A stretch of DNA of 64,000 nt, from the NCBI GenBank assembly GCA_907164885.2, contig OU015490.1:100182257-100246256 (forward strand), given 5' to 3'. Position 1 is the stretch's first letter. The number at the start of each line of letters is the position of its first letter. A program made the position numbers and the translations under genes. Source of the stretch: Dolomedes plantarius. Its lineage: Eukaryota > Arthropoda > Arachnida > Araneae > Dolomedidae. The notes beneath the pieces are model-generated. The model saw only the letters and a list, made by a program, of their open reading frames with translations, was not told the DNA's origin and did not search any database. Below are positions 34,661-46,788 of the stretch, piece by piece.

Positions 34661-35372
34661 GACAATGGACCACGAAACACTTTTTTTTTAATTTATCAAC
34701 CAATTGCAATGAAATTTTGTATACTTATACAGTGTTGTTTAGAGATGAAAATGCTAAATTAAAAAAAGATCAGAATGTAATTAATTAAGATATTAATTAA
34801 AATCAGTTTGTTAATTACTCTACTTAAAAATTCTCCATGTGCATCAATTTTTGTCTCAGATATCTAATTTTCTTTCTTAAGCTAGCTTTATATAGTTATA
34901 ATAAAAGTTAGTAGTAATATTAGATTTACAGCCATATTTATAAAAACTAGAAAAGAAATCGATAAAAATAGGTCATTTTATGCAAAATTTTATCAAATTT
35001 TTTTTTTATTGTAAAAATTTTAAGGTGTTTTAAAATAGTATAATGAATTTATCACTAAGTTTTATTCTAACATATATAAATAATCATTTTATGAAATTTT
35101 ATGAAAATTCATGAAAAATTATGACGCATGGAACATTTTGAACTTACCGAAACGACATGAAAAGTTTCTTTGAGAAAATAGCATTTAAAGTTTTAATTTA
35201 ACGTAACATTTCCATTGTTTACGTTTGGAAAAATACTTATAACTCGGTTAATAATGATTGGATCAATATAACTTTTTTTTTTAATTTAAAGCTGATGAGT
35301 TGCAGAATCATTTTCTGAAAAAAAAATCGTTTTTGAGACATATTTTTGTCAATCTGAAGGTCCATTGTCGCC
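34661..35372 (+). mobile_element. TTAA MITE, family G (copy 2 of tandem pair)
   Basis: Begins GACAATGGACCACGAAAC and ends TGAAGGTCCATTGTCGCC, followed by TTAA (35373-35376). Same direction as copy 1. It closely resembles the copy at 51387-52098 in inverse orientation (shared GACAATGGACCTTCAGATTG). Confidence 0.82.
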
Positions 35373-35697
35373 TTAAACAAAAACACATTGGTTTTAGCAG
35401 CGCTACTCCACGTCGCAACCAGTTGGGAAATATATTGTTCGTTTTTGTTTTAGCACATTTTAACCCATCATCCCATCAAATCGCGTCGCATTGCCGGCAT
35501 CGCATCGGTGCGGGCGGTTTTTGTCAGGTTGCAGGAAAATACTCTTTTATGCCCTGAGCTTATAAATACACGGACCGGGATAATTTGCACTATATTAATT
35601 TTGAACGTGTCCATCTCAACAACTGAAAAACAAAGCTTTTTGTCTCTAATTTTTGTGCTCGATATTGTGATTGCTGACCAACAAAAATATTTCACAG

Positions 35698-36131
35698 GTA
35701 AGTAAACTTGATGATATTTTTTCTTTTGAGCGGTTAGCGGTTAGAAATTGAAATAATACATTTATGGTTTGACATTTGTTTTAAAAATAGCTAGGATTCA
35801 TTACTTAATTATATTTTAAAGTTTTTTATTTTATTTTGCAAATGTTAAACATATACTACAGGAACAAGTGTAAACTTGAATTTTTGAACTGCATCACCTT
35901 ATTTTTTTAACAGGTACGTGAAATATGGCAATTCAGAAATCGGGAAAATACGATTTTTTTTTTAATTGAAGAAAACGTACGGGGAATTGTATTTAAAATA
36001 TGAACAAAATTAAAATAAAATCGATTTGGAACGTTTCTTTGCAAAAGTCACTCTTTATCGAGAAACAGCTTAACTTACATTGCGCCATTTTTATAAGTTC
36101 TTTACGAAAAGAACCTCATTTTTTTTTACAG
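35698..36131 (+). other. putative 5' intron of hAT transposase gene
   Basis: A consensus donor CAG|GTAAGT at 35695-35703 and a polypyrimidine acceptor TTTTTTTTTACAG directly before the ATG at 36132. This would remove 434 bp and leave a non-coding first exon. Seen as sequence match only. Confidence 0.5.
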
Positions 36132-38777
36132 ATGTCTGATAAACGTAAAAAGTTTTCTGGGGCCCAATACAGAAAAAGAAAACTTGAAAAAGAAGAATTA
36201 GTAAAGAAAGCTTGTGGTTCATTAAAAACATTTTTAATCCCAGAAAGATCGCATGAGGCGCCATCAAGTTCCAGAGATACAAATGTGACGGAGACCGAAA
36301 TCACAAACCCCAAGGAAGATGTTTTAATCGCAGAACCAAGTCTTGAAACCAGTGAAACCGTGACCAAAGATCATGAAGATTTTCTTCATCTTTCTTATAA
36401 AGATGATGTTTATAAGGATCCTAGTTGTTGGCCTTCCGTACTATCTGACAAAATTAAATTAACTTTAGTAGAGTTAGGTCCTACCCAACTTACAGAAGCG
36501 GATCTAAACTTTCCTGTAAATAAAGATAACAGAGGTTTCTCATCTATTTATTATAAAAAAAATTAAGTAATGGGGAAATAATTCCAAGAGTTTGGCTAGT
36601 GAATTCTAAGTTAAAAGATTGTGTATTTTGTTTTCCTTGCAAATTATTTAAAACTTTTCCTAGTGCCGTTGTTGAGGGATATAGCGATTGGAGACATTTA
36701 ACTCAGATTATTGAACGTCATGAAAAATCAAAAAGTCACATTTGTAATACAAAATCTTGGATTGATTTAAATAAATCAATTTCTTCTGAAACAACTACTG
36801 ATTCTCTAAATGAGAAATTAATAAATATGGAAAAAGATAGATGGGTTTCCGTGTTAAAAATTATAATTTATACCGTTAAATTCTTAGCCGGTCAAAATTT
36901 GAGCTTTAGAGGCAAAAAAAATAAGTTATACGAGCAACGAAATGGAAACTTTTTAAAATTAATTGAAACAATTGCAAAGTTTAATGATACCATATCAGAC
37001 CACCTCACTAGAATTAGCAGAAATCCATCAAGTATGCCTCATTATTTAGGTGTTCATATTCAAAATGAACTTATTTCCCTTTTGGGTCAAAAAATAAGAC
37101 ATGAAATAATTTCGCTCTTAAAAGTTAGTAAATATTATTCTATTATTTTAGATTCCACCCCTGATCTAAGTCACCAAGACCAATTTACTGTTGTAGTAAG
37201 ATTTGTTCTATTACATAATAAATCAAAGCAAATAGAAATTAGGGAGCATTTTTGGGGATTTATTTCAATACCAGATTCGACAGGACAGGGTTTAACTGAT
37301 ATTTTATTAGATTTTTTGGAGACTCACAACATTTGATTGGGGGATTTAAGGGGGCAGGGTTATGATAATGGTGCGAATATGAAGGGTCGCAATAATGGTT
37401 TACAAAAAAAAGTTCTTGACTTAAACCCTAGAGCTTTTTATGTGCCTTGTGCGGCCCATAGTTCAAATTTAGTTGTTAATGACGCTGCAAAAGCGTCTTT
37501 AGAAATTACAAGCTTTTTTGTAATTGTACAGGAGCTATACGTTTTCTTCTCCGCATCCACTAAACGTTGGAACGTCTTAAAAAATGAAATCCCAACTTTA
37601 ACGCTTAAACCCCTTTCAGATACTAGATGGGAAAGCAGAATAGATGCGCTAAAAGTTCTTAGATACAATCTAACAAAAATATATGATGCTTTATATACCC
37701 TCTATTCTAATAATACTAGAGACTCTGAAACTAGAAACATGGCAAATTCATTACTTTTGAAAATTAAGTTGTTTAAATTTATTTGTTCCATTATTACATG
37801 GTGTAATGTGTTAACAAAAATTAATATCGTAAGTAAAGCTATGCAGGAATCGGATGCTATACTACCAAATATTATTTTAATGTTAGAGCAAACCAAAACA
37901 TATTTATATAATATTAGGTCAGATAAAGGTTTTAGTGATATTTTAGAAGAGGCAAAAAATATTGCAGAAGATATCGATTGCGACCCTTCATTTCCTCTGG
38001 TTAATATTGTTAGACCCCGAACAAAAAAACGTTTATTTGACTACGAATGTAAAGATGGGGCTCCAAAAAATCCAGAAGACCAATTCAAAATTAATTTTTA
38101 CTTTGTAATATTGGACACTGCATTATCAAAAATAGAAGAAAGGTTCGAACAAATAAAACAACATCACACAGTTTTCAATTTTCTCAACGACCTAAATAAT
38201 TTCCTTAAAACAGATAAATCAAATAGGTCTACAAAATGTAAATCTGTGGAAATTATGTTACATGATCATTTTAAAAATGAAAAAGATATTATAGCTGAAG
38301 ATTTATGGGATGAAATTGACAACGTTGCATCCTTTATTTCCCCTGAAATGAACTCTTTAAATGTGATTCAATACTTATTTACAAGTAACCTCATCTATCT
38401 GTTTCCAAATTTAGTGATTGCCATACGAATTTTTTTTAACATTACCCGTGACTGTGGCTAGCGGGGAAAGAAGCTTTTCAAAACTTAAAGTAATAAAAAA
38501 TTATTTGAGATCAACAATGGGACAAGAAAGGCTTTCAGACTTATCTATTATTAGTATAGAAAAGGACATTTCGGAAGAGATAGATGTATCAGATATTATA
38601 ACAGAATTTGCATTAAAAAAGGCACGAAAAGCAAAGATTTTTAAGCTTTTTTACTGTCTGTTATTAAGTATATGTATTAATAGATATGTGTTGTATGTAT
38701 TTAATATAACGTATTCATTTGGTTACTATATCAATACATTAATAATTATTATGTTAGGTTGTAAAATTAAAAAATAA
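36132..38777 (+). pseudogene. hAT transposase, ZMYM1-like, lightly damaged
   Basis: This would excise and insert the hAT element with 8-bp duplications. Start MSDKRKKFSG at 36132. In order: a basic, low-complexity N-terminus; a TTF-type zinc-binding region (DCVFCFPCKLF near 36620, then RHEKSKSHIC); a catalytic-fold start SIILDSTPDLSHQDQF (37140, first acidic residue); GQGYDNGANM; CAAHSSNLVV (the hAT C-x2-H); LSDTRWESR (second acidic residue); and a C-terminal dimerisation region LPVTVASGERSFSKLKVIKNYLR (E in SGERSFS). Domain order matches the DUF4371/ZMYM1-like hAT branch. Lesions: one base missing in an A-run at 36558-36565, an in-frame TGA at 37334-37336, and one extra T in a T-run near 38431-38438. 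Two of the three lie in homopolymers and could be sequencing errors. Confidence 0.9.
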
Positions 38778-38929
38778 ACTGAATTTATAATATTTTCTGT
38801 AATTCGTTGTTTCATTTAAGGTAAAAATATTTCAGATAAATTTCAATTAATCCATAATGTATGAGGGGGGCGGCAAAATTATTCTCGCACACGGGCGGCA
38901 GCTACCCTAGGAACGGCCCTGCGTCCAAC

Positions 38930-40095
38930 CCATGCGTACATATTTAGTGCAAACAGTATACAGTTCTATCAGTGCTACTGTGTGGTCTCATATATTTACA
39001 TTCTTTCCAAAATATCTGTAAGAACAAGAGATAGTATCCTTTCCCAACCAACGCACAGATACTATAGACTCCACTGAATGATGAATCTGGAGCCAAACGC
39101 AACTCAACTCAATCGCTCCCCAAAAGAATTTTTACTCATTTCATTCATAAATCCAACCAGGTCGTCTCGTCTTTATCAGTGTGAAATAAATAACAGCCTC
39201 TGTGCCTAAGAACACTTCTCTTTTACCCACTAGTCTTCCACACAGTTGCAAAGTGGTTAGGGAAGAGAAAAATGTTAAAGTAGGTGGGGTTCCTATCCAT
39301 GTAGACGCCCAATAAATAACATTTCCCGGAAGAAACGGTGGTTGAGTATTTATCAGAAAGAGGGCGCTTTCGCTTATCTAAATAGAGCCTACAAATTGAG
39401 TGGATGGGGGTACAAATTACCACCCCTGCTATGTCAAATCTTTGCACTTCATGTATGTCTGGGGCAAGACAGACCTATTTTTGCTCGAATTTCAAGTTAA
39501 ATTATTAATACTCTTACATAAATTATTTATATATATTTTAAATTAACTATCAGTTAAATTATAAATATTATATTCCCAGAAAAAAACTTTAAACATTATA
39601 TGCAAGTAACAAAATGATTCTTTTTTTTTCTAGGATTATAGCCATCATAATTTTTCACATTTTTATTCTTTTTATAGTATGATAGTCTACTTATAAATCA
39701 TTTTGTAAGTGAACTAAAAACAAAGAAAAGCTATTTTACTGCAATTAGAAACTTTATTTTTTTTAAATGGAAATAATTCGTCCGTCCAACAAAGAAGAAT
39801 CTAATAAATTTCTCTCAAAACGCTTTATATCGACTCGACGCTTTCATTCTGACAAAAGCGTAATTATAGTGGTTTAACACCCTACTAAATGCAAAATTTG
39901 ACTAAAATTTGTTTTTAGGGTTTCAAGATAGAAAAATCTGAGTACAATTTTTTAAAAGATAAATTTAACAGAAATCTGGGGTGTCATCGCAGAAGTTTTT
40001 ATCTTTTTTAAAGAGGATATTTAAAAAGAATCAAGAGAAAATTTAAAAAATTTTCTCGGAATTAAATAGCAATTATTTTTAACAGGTTACTTGCT
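38930..40095. other. unassigned sequence
   Basis: A 74-codon minus frame (39223-39447) lies in a GC-richer patch and shows no known domain. The rest is AT-rich. Confidence 0.35.
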
Positions 40096-40099
40096 TTAA

Positions 40100-40523
40100 T
40101 GCTGCTGTGTACTAACTCTATTGGATTCTCTCACCTCAATGTTAACCTATGGAGAAAATGTGTCTAATATTTACAGCTACATAAATGCTGATAATCCAAT
40201 AAAAGTGCTATTTTCAGATAGCCTGAACTTAAGCACCTTGCAACACGATTCATTTTATAAATTTCTTCCACCAAAGGAATTTATGAGCGTTTAAAACACA
40301 TTATACCAGATCCCCCCCCCCAGAATAATATAAATTTAAAGATATTATTTGCATTTTTTTTTTAATGAAAAATAACCCAAGGTGTGAAATTTCTTTCTCT
40401 ATTACGGACTGCAATTTTTTATTTTTTTTTAATGTTTCAATCCAAGTCGGCAATCCTTGGACACATTTTCTCCAAAGGTTAACATTGAGGTGACGGAATC
40501 CAATAGGTTAGTACACAGCAGCC
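40100..40523. mobile_element. TTAA MITE, family M (copy 3)
   Basis: TTAA at 40096-40099 and 40524-40527. Begins TGCTGCTGTGTACTAACTC and ends with the inverse. Contains a C-run at 40311-40320 where other copies have a short run. Confidence 0.9.
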
Positions 40524-40675
40524 TTAACGTTCTGGTCTGACTTGGTTCAAAGGTATTGGAGAGTCCGCTAGCGAATGGTATAATAGCCAAGTGCACGGCA
40601 TTGGCAAACAATAGCAACGTTCTGGTCATATTTCATATTTAATTTCCGAATAATGTTTATCATTTATATAGCTAA

Positions 40676-40747
40676 CTAGCCGAAAACCCGCACTTCGCTA
40701 CGGAGTACATTTAATTTAAATACAACGGTCAATGTATGCAATTAATG

Positions 40748-40797
<50 letters not shown>

Positions 40798-41480
40798 ATA
40801 AAAACAACGATCAATATATGCAATCGATGAAAAAAAAAAAAATATATATATTTATAAAAAAAATCGTAAGGGATATTTTTATAGACAAAATAATGTAGAA
40901 GAAAATATTCAAATTAAATCTAATAGAACGTACTAAAGAATATAGTAGATTTAATATAGTACAGTTTGAGGAACATAATATCTTTTATTGTATTTTAATA
41001 TTTTTTTGGATAATTTCCAATCTTCTGTCGCATTAGTAAGAAAAAAAAATTGTCTATTTTGTTGTTATGCACGTGACGATAAATTTATTTAAAGTACCAG
41101 AAAAAGAAATCACGTGATCAGCATTTAATAAATTAAATTCTAAAAATTAATCTTTAAAAATTCACCAAAAATCAGAAAATGTAGATAAAGAATCGAAAAA
41201 GATATCATTTTAAAGCAATTTTTATGATCTTTCTCGTGATATAAATTTTATAACCCTCAAATTATTATTTTAAATGCAAACTTAAAAAAAGTTACTAAAA
41301 CAGCTTAAAAATTTAATTTAAAAAAATCTAAGAAGAATTTTTCAAAAGTCTTTCTTAGTGCACCCCTACACTATAAGAAGAATCGCCATGCAAAATTTCA
41401 GCCCTTTAAGTCCAGCAGTTTGGTCTGTGCGTTGTATATCAGTGAGTCAGTCAGTTACGGAACTGTTATATATATATATA

Positions 41481-41496
<16 letters not shown>
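40676..41496 (-). mobile_element. Helitron-like element, family 1 (copy 6)
   Basis: Minus strand: starts TCTATATATATA (41496) and ends CGGGTTTTCGGCTAG (40676). A at 40675, T at 41497. Interior TA arrays at 40750-40792 and near the 5' end at 41467-41494. Followed by (GATA)4. Confidence 0.87.
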
Positions 41497-41511
<15 letters not shown>

Positions 41512-41514
41512 TTT

Positions 41515-42457
41515 GTCTAAAAGTAATATTCTGCAAGAAATATTTTTAAGCTTAAGACAAGTATGCTTGACATAATTTTATCTGAAACGTATTTTGACGC
41601 GCTCTACAAACAAATAGGTATAAATTGGAAATGTTCTTCTATTCATGAATGAATAGAAGATCTCTTCATCATAATCTCAATTAATAAACCAAAACTCTTC
41701 TGTTTATTCCATAAACTACAAAATAATTTTATTTCATAACAGTTAGTTTTAATTAGAAGGATTATTTAGACAGATTAAACAATAATAAAAAAAAATTTAA
41801 ATAATAATTTTTGTTCAGTAGAAATCTTCCAACACTCAGTTTGAAAATATAAATTTTAGGTCTCATCTCACACTTACTCTTTTAAAATTATGCTACTTTA
41901 CTTTTGCAAAAATCAATTGAAAGCTTTATAGAAAATGACTATTGTAGCCACAATTTTATTTCAAACAATGAAAAACACACAAAAAAAATATGTTACTAAT
42001 TTTGTCGAAGTACTATGGTAATTAAAAGTTTACAAATTTTAAATTTTAAATTTATAAGTTTTCTCATATATTTTTATATTTATGATTTCTTACACTTGTA
42101 AAAGTTAAATTTTTCAATTAAAATTTTTCAAATATAAAATATTAAATTTCTAAATTTTACAATTATATTTTTATATTTATAATTACTTACATTTACAGCA
42201 ACATAAAATGCAAAATTTTGAAAAAATTGGTAATGCTGAAAAATAAAATCATATATTAATGTTACTGTCAACTAGATCTGTATTAATTATAAGGTAATAA
42301 ATTTAAAATGCTAAAAATTTCATAATTTTTTCTTATAATCGTAGTTTTATATTCTTTCTTACTTTTGCAGAGATTAAAAGCAAACTTTACAAAAAAATAA
42401 TAAGCTATATAACAGTAATTCTTACGTATCAATAATTTTTACATATCAGTATTGCTC
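41515..42457. other. very AT-rich DNA, no gene
   Basis: Recurring ACTTTTGCAxAxATxAA and TAAATTTTTAAATT phrases suggest an old, decayed repeat. No ORF above 60 codons. Confidence 0.4.
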
Positions 42458-42461
42458 TTAA

Positions 42462-42914
42462 GGCTGCTGTGTACTAACCCTATTGGATTCGCTCACCTCA
42501 GTGCTAACCTATGGAGAAAATTTGTCTACTATTGACAGCTGCATAAATGCCAATAATCCAATAAAAATGTTCTTTGCCAATAATCCAATAAAAATGCTTT
42601 CAGTTAGCCTGGACTTTTCTGCACCTTGCAACAGGATTCATTTTAGAAATTTCTTCCTTCAAAGGAATTTAGGAGCATCTAAAACACACTATACCAGATT
42701 TTTTTCCCGAATAATTTAAATTTTAAAATATTATTTGCAGTTTTAGAAGATCAAAAAAATAAAAATGCCCCAAGGTGTAAAATATCTTTCTGTATTACGG
42801 AGTACAATTAAAAAAGAAAAAAACTTTCAATCCAAGTAGGCAATCCTTGGACACATTTTCTCCATAGGTTAACATTGAGGTGAGAGAATCCAACAGGGTC
42901 AGTACACAAAAGCC
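42462..42914. mobile_element. TTAA MITE, family M (copy 4)
   Basis: TTAA at 42458-42461 and 42915-42918. Begins GGCTGCTGTGTACTAACCC; right end inverse. 453 bp; a local duplication of CCAATAATCCAATAAAAATG near 42550-42595 lengthens it. Confidence 0.92.
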
Positions 42915-42918
42915 TTAA

Positions 42919-43435
42919 GCAGCAACATGTCACTTTCTAAGTTAATACGTATTGAAAATTCTGACTTTTTGTCATATTTTTATGCTTATTTTTCATTCTT
43001 TTGTACAAATGAAAAGCATATTTTATGAATAAATTAATATCATAATGATAATTTTGACATAGATGATGAAAAAAAATTTTTCAAGATGTTCATATTTTTT
43101 AGTAGTCATATGTAAATTAATTGTTTTAATTTAAAAAATAATTCTATAAGATTTTTAAAATTTTGGGAATTTTTCATTTTCACGCTAACATAGTTTTATA
43201 TAAATTAAAATCAAACTTTATAAGAATAAAACGCATAAAATTGCTTAAGTTAACTGAAAGCAACTGAAAACTTTGCGCATTTGCTACATCCCCCAAATTT
43301 TAGTGTTTCAGTTTTTAAAATTTCACTGCAAAAAGGAAAATTATGCTGGAATAGGCATCTTGGTGGTAATAATTATCCTGTGTTTCACCCCGCCAACTAT
43401 TTACTTGTCTGCCATCTAGTACACTAAACTGCGAA
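42919..43435. other. AT-rich DNA, no gene
   Basis: No ORF or terminus recognised. Confidence 0.4.
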
Positions 43436-43439
43436 CAAG

Positions 43440-43532
43440 TACATACGTGCATTATATATAGATACATATATGCATAATACATACATAGTTATATACATAA
43501 AAGAGAGGTAAGCAACGATAAGTAATACTATG
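43440..43532. mobile_element. TTAA MITE, family R3, terminal fragment
   Basis: Matches the R3 microsatellite and end (AGGTAAGCAACGATAAGTAA then TACTATG) and runs up to the TTAA that opens MITE M copy 5. Confidence 0.75.
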
Positions 43533-43536
43533 TTAA

Positions 43537-43955
43537 GGCTATTGTGTACTAACCCAATTGGATATGCTCACCTAAATGTTAACCTGTGGAGAAAATGTGT
43601 CCAAGGAATGCCGACTTGGATTGAAAGAATTTCTTTTTTATTGTACTCCGTAATAGAAAAAGAAATTTTACAATTTACGACATTTTTCGTTTTTAAAAAA
43701 ATGCAAATAATATTTTAAAATTTAAATTATTCGGGGGAAAAATCTGGAAGAATGTGTTTTTAACACTCATAAATTCCTTTGGTGGACGAAATTTATAAAA
43801 AGAATCCTGTTGCAAGGCGTAGAAAAGTTCAGGCTATCTGAAAATACCATTTTTATTGGACAATCAGCATTTATGTAGCTGTAAATAGTAGACACATTTT
43901 CTCCATAGGTTAACATTGAGGTGAACGAATCCAATAAGGTTAGTATACAGCAGCC
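43537..43955. mobile_element. TTAA MITE, family M (copy 5)
   Basis: TTAA at 43533-43536 and 43956-43959. Begins GGCTATTGTGTACTAACCC. It abuts R3 on the left and a copy of the SINE-bearing segment on the right. Confidence 0.9.
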
Positions 43956-43959
43956 TTAA

Positions 43960-44177
43960 CAGAAACTATCAAATGGAACTTACACCTTTTTTATTTCTCT
44001 CGTTCAAAAAGGTGTTTGTTTGTCTGTTTTCGTGTCTAAGAATAGTGCAAAGCCCTATCCATAGAAGAGGGGTGCCATTGCCAGAAGAGAGGTTGCACTT
44101 CTATACGTTGGTCCGCGAATTTCGAACTGAGTCAAGTGACGAGACCAGACCACTTGACCCCGCACCTCCAGATGTAT
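43960..44177. repeat. copy of segment 18546-18765 (truncated SINE)
   Basis: CAGAAACTATCAAATGGAAC through CACCTCCAGATGTATTG matches the DNA right of MITE M copy 1 at 18546-18765 almost base for base. It lacks the tRNA-like head of the SINE, and the next bases are a truncated MITE M. Confidence 0.85.
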
Positions 44178-44474
44178 TGAAATTTTACACCTTGGGACAT
44201 TTTCCGTTTTTTTTTAAATGCAAATAATATTTTAAAATTTAAGTTATTCGGGGTAAAAAATTGGGTATAGTGGGTTTTAAACGATCATCAATTCCTTTGG
44301 TGGACGAAATTTTCAAAATGAATCCTGTTCCAGGGTGCAGAAAAGTTCAGGTTATTTGAAAATACCATTTTTATTGGATTATCAGCATTTATGTAGCTGT
44401 AAATAGTAGGCACATTTTCTCCATAGGTTAACATTGAGGTGAGCAAATCCAATAGTGTTAGTATAGAGCAGCCT
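44178..44474. mobile_element. TTAA MITE, family M, left-truncated (copy 6)
   Basis: Contains the central and right parts of the family (AAATTTTACACCTTGGGACA to GTGTTAGTATAGAGCAGCC). The left half is absent. Confidence 0.85.
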
Positions 44475-45140
44475 AAAATTACAAAGAAATTATAAATAAG
44501 ATGAGACATTTCAAACATGCTAAATTTACTGCTTATTACCTCATTATAAATAGTCATTTTAATTCTTTTCTATTTTAAAAATTTATTAAATTTCACTTGT
44601 GAGCAGCTCTGCTCCACCAGATTGTAGTTACTTTCTGTAATTTGCCTTTGCTCAAGCCTCGTGCGCTTTTACATTTTAGATGAGGATTGTAAAGTATACC
44701 CCACTAAATTTCAGCATATTTTTTTATTTTTTTATTTAGAGCTTCTTTTTCTTCTCAGTTACTCCTGTGAATGAAACTGATTTATAAAAAAATAATAGAT
44801 GCTTGATTAACATTTTAAATATATGATAACCTTATAATTTTTAGGCATCCTTTCATCACTTATAAGTTGGCAAGATTTTATAACAATTATTTAGCTTTGT
44901 TTTTATCAGACTTAAACTTTAAAAAAATCCTTAAATTGTAATACCAATTATATTCCAAATATGGGTGTATAGTGCAGTTTTTTTTCTCCCACGAGAAAGT
45001 ATGTGAGGGAATTGAGATAATAAATATACAAAACAATGAATAATGAATTACTAGCATAAAATCGCTTAATTTAACTACGGGGTAGGGAATAGGCTACATT
45101 TCGAGTACTATAGCTTAGACTCATTTACTTAAAAGAACTC
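44475..45140. other. AT-rich DNA, no gene
   Basis: Nothing recognised. Confidence 0.4.
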
Positions 45141-45400
45141 GTTAGTCGTGGGTTTTATAACCCAAAATAAAGTGAGATACTGAACTCGAAACAGAAGTTT
45201 GTCTACTCATGTTGGTGTGTTTTTCGACACACTTTAAAGTGAGTCGTCTAACCCATTTTAGTGAGTTGGTGGTGGGTAAATCAACCCGCTTGGGATCTGG
45301 GTTCTAGAACCCACTTTCCCACATGGGTTGTACGACTCACCAAAGGCGAGTTCCACTGTGCAGTGGATTTGAACTCGAGAAGTGGGTTCACCGAACAACT
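45141..45400. repeat. cluster of short perfect palindromes
   Basis: Within 260 bp: TGGGTT/AACCCA (45149-45164), GTGTGT/ACACAC (45215-45232), CACTTTAAAGTG (45230-45241), TGGGTTCTAGAACCCA (45298-45313), and CCACTG/CAGTGG nested in CGAGTTC/GAACTCG (45347-45377). A longer-range pair, GTGAGTCGT (45239) with ACGACTCAC (45332-45340), encloses the middle ones and continues into AACCCA/TGGGTT. No coding sequence; class unknown. Confidence 0.75.
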
Positions 45401-45419
45401 TTTTTTTTCTGTGTGTAGT

Positions 45420-45938
45420 CAGGGATTGTTGAACCGGGTACTCGAGGGGAATTATTGAAATAATTGAAACCGAAAACCTGGTTCCAATGGTTGTAGCACC
45501 GGATTATTCGAAAGTATTAAATCATTGCCTACGTTGAAATGGCTGTTTTCGTGCAAAATTCTGAAATTTTTCTTATTGCTCTATTTCAAAGACTAATCTT
45601 TTAGGATTCTAAAACTGCTTTACTTTTATTCTTACGATTATTGGATGAGAACTTATAGCCCATTGAATTAACAGAAGGCTGTATGAAAAGACCGGAAATA
45701 GCATCTTTAAATGCATATTCTAGAAAACTCATTTTTCAGTTGCTTTTGTAAACGAGAAAGATATTAATTTTAAAAGTTTTCAAAGTACTTCAAGGAAATT
45801 TTGCAATAGTGTTTTATATATTACTATGTTTTGAACTAAAAGCTAAGCTACATGAGTTAATAAAATTATTTTACAGGTACCTGTATTAAAAAAATAATTT
45901 TTAAAAAAATCAAAGTTTTTTCACATTTATTTTGGTAT
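45420..45938. other. no recognisable feature
   Basis: AT-rich spacer. Confidence 0.4.
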
Positions 45939-45941
45939 ACA

Positions 45942-46788
45942 GGTAACCCTCCTATAGCACGGTAGATAAGTTCCTAGAAAATGCCGTGTTGTGTGAAACC
46001 GTGTTATATGAGACCCAGAGACAGTTCAAAAAAGGGGGGTTACGTTCCGAAAACTTATTAAAAACAAACATTTTTTTTTAAATTCCATATAAGCAAGTTA
46101 ATTTTTATTAAAAATATAAATGTATGTATAACACAAAATGAAAAGAAACCAAAAAAATATTATTTTCATTTAATGCGACCTAATTTAATAAATTTCTTCC
46201 TCATCACTGCACAGTACAGTCAAACGAGAACGTTTTTTCGATTGAACGATATCACCTTCACTTTCAGAACCTTTTTCTTCAAATAGATTTTTTGCACCTT
46301 CTATCCTCTTTAAAAATTCTGTAATTTTGGTTTATTTGCTGGTTCTTACAACGTCTTTGTAGATTCACGGTACAGAGATAGAAAAATTTGCAGCTCCCTT
46401 TTCAATTTTCGGCTTCTTTCAGCGGAAGGGTCTGCATTCGGGAAAAATTATTAAAGATTTTCGGCTAAGCTTAGGCCTTTTTGTAATTTTATAGAGTTAT
46501 AATTGAATAAATTGTAATTTGTTTACACATTTTCATGTAAAGCCACTCTAGTTCATTACTCCTTCCTGTCATTATTTTAAGGTAATTTAGTTTTTAAATG
46601 TGTTAAACAAAAATCCCGTTATCTAGTGCTCGAGAAGTATATTGTACAAAGGTTTTTGCAATTTTTTTATAGTGTTAGAGCGAAACCATGTTACAGGTTG
46701 CAGTGTTATACGAGGGTTCCCGCAATTTATCTTACCGTGTTAGAGCGAAACCATGTTGTAAGATGCTGTGCTGTAGGAGGACTACCTG
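45942..46788 (-). mobile_element. pogo/Tigger-like deletion derivative
   Basis: Left end CAGGTAACCCTCCTATAGCA after TA; right end (minus strand) CAGGTAGTCCTCCTACAGCA. Secondary motifs CCGTGTTATATGAGA and GTGTTAGAGCGAAACC recur at both ends. Minus-strand fragments at about 46500-46190 read as a transposase C-terminus (KITEFLKRIEG, acidic end) with stops. No catalytic domain. Confidence 0.65.

Larger units (their letters stand above)
33319..38921 (+). mobile_element. hAT transposon, near-complete, 5.6 kb
   Basis: The left end is CAGGGGCGTTCC and the right end (minus strand) is CAGGGCCGTTCCTAGGG. It is flanked by 8-bp repeats CGTTCAAC (33311-33318) and CGTCCAAC (38922-38929), differing at one base. 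Both subterminal regions contain GGGCGGC motifs (33361-33400, 38875-38900). The element carries a transposase of about 870 codons on the plus strand, a putative 5' intron, and a nested pair of TTAA MITEs in its long 5' region. Confidence 0.88.

Noticed and set aside
37438..37896. Minus-strand frames inside the hAT transposase
   Set aside because: Shadows of the plus-strand transposase reading.
45942..46788. piggyBac element
   Set aside because: Target is TA-like, ends CAGGTAAC and tail residues fit pogo/Tigger better.
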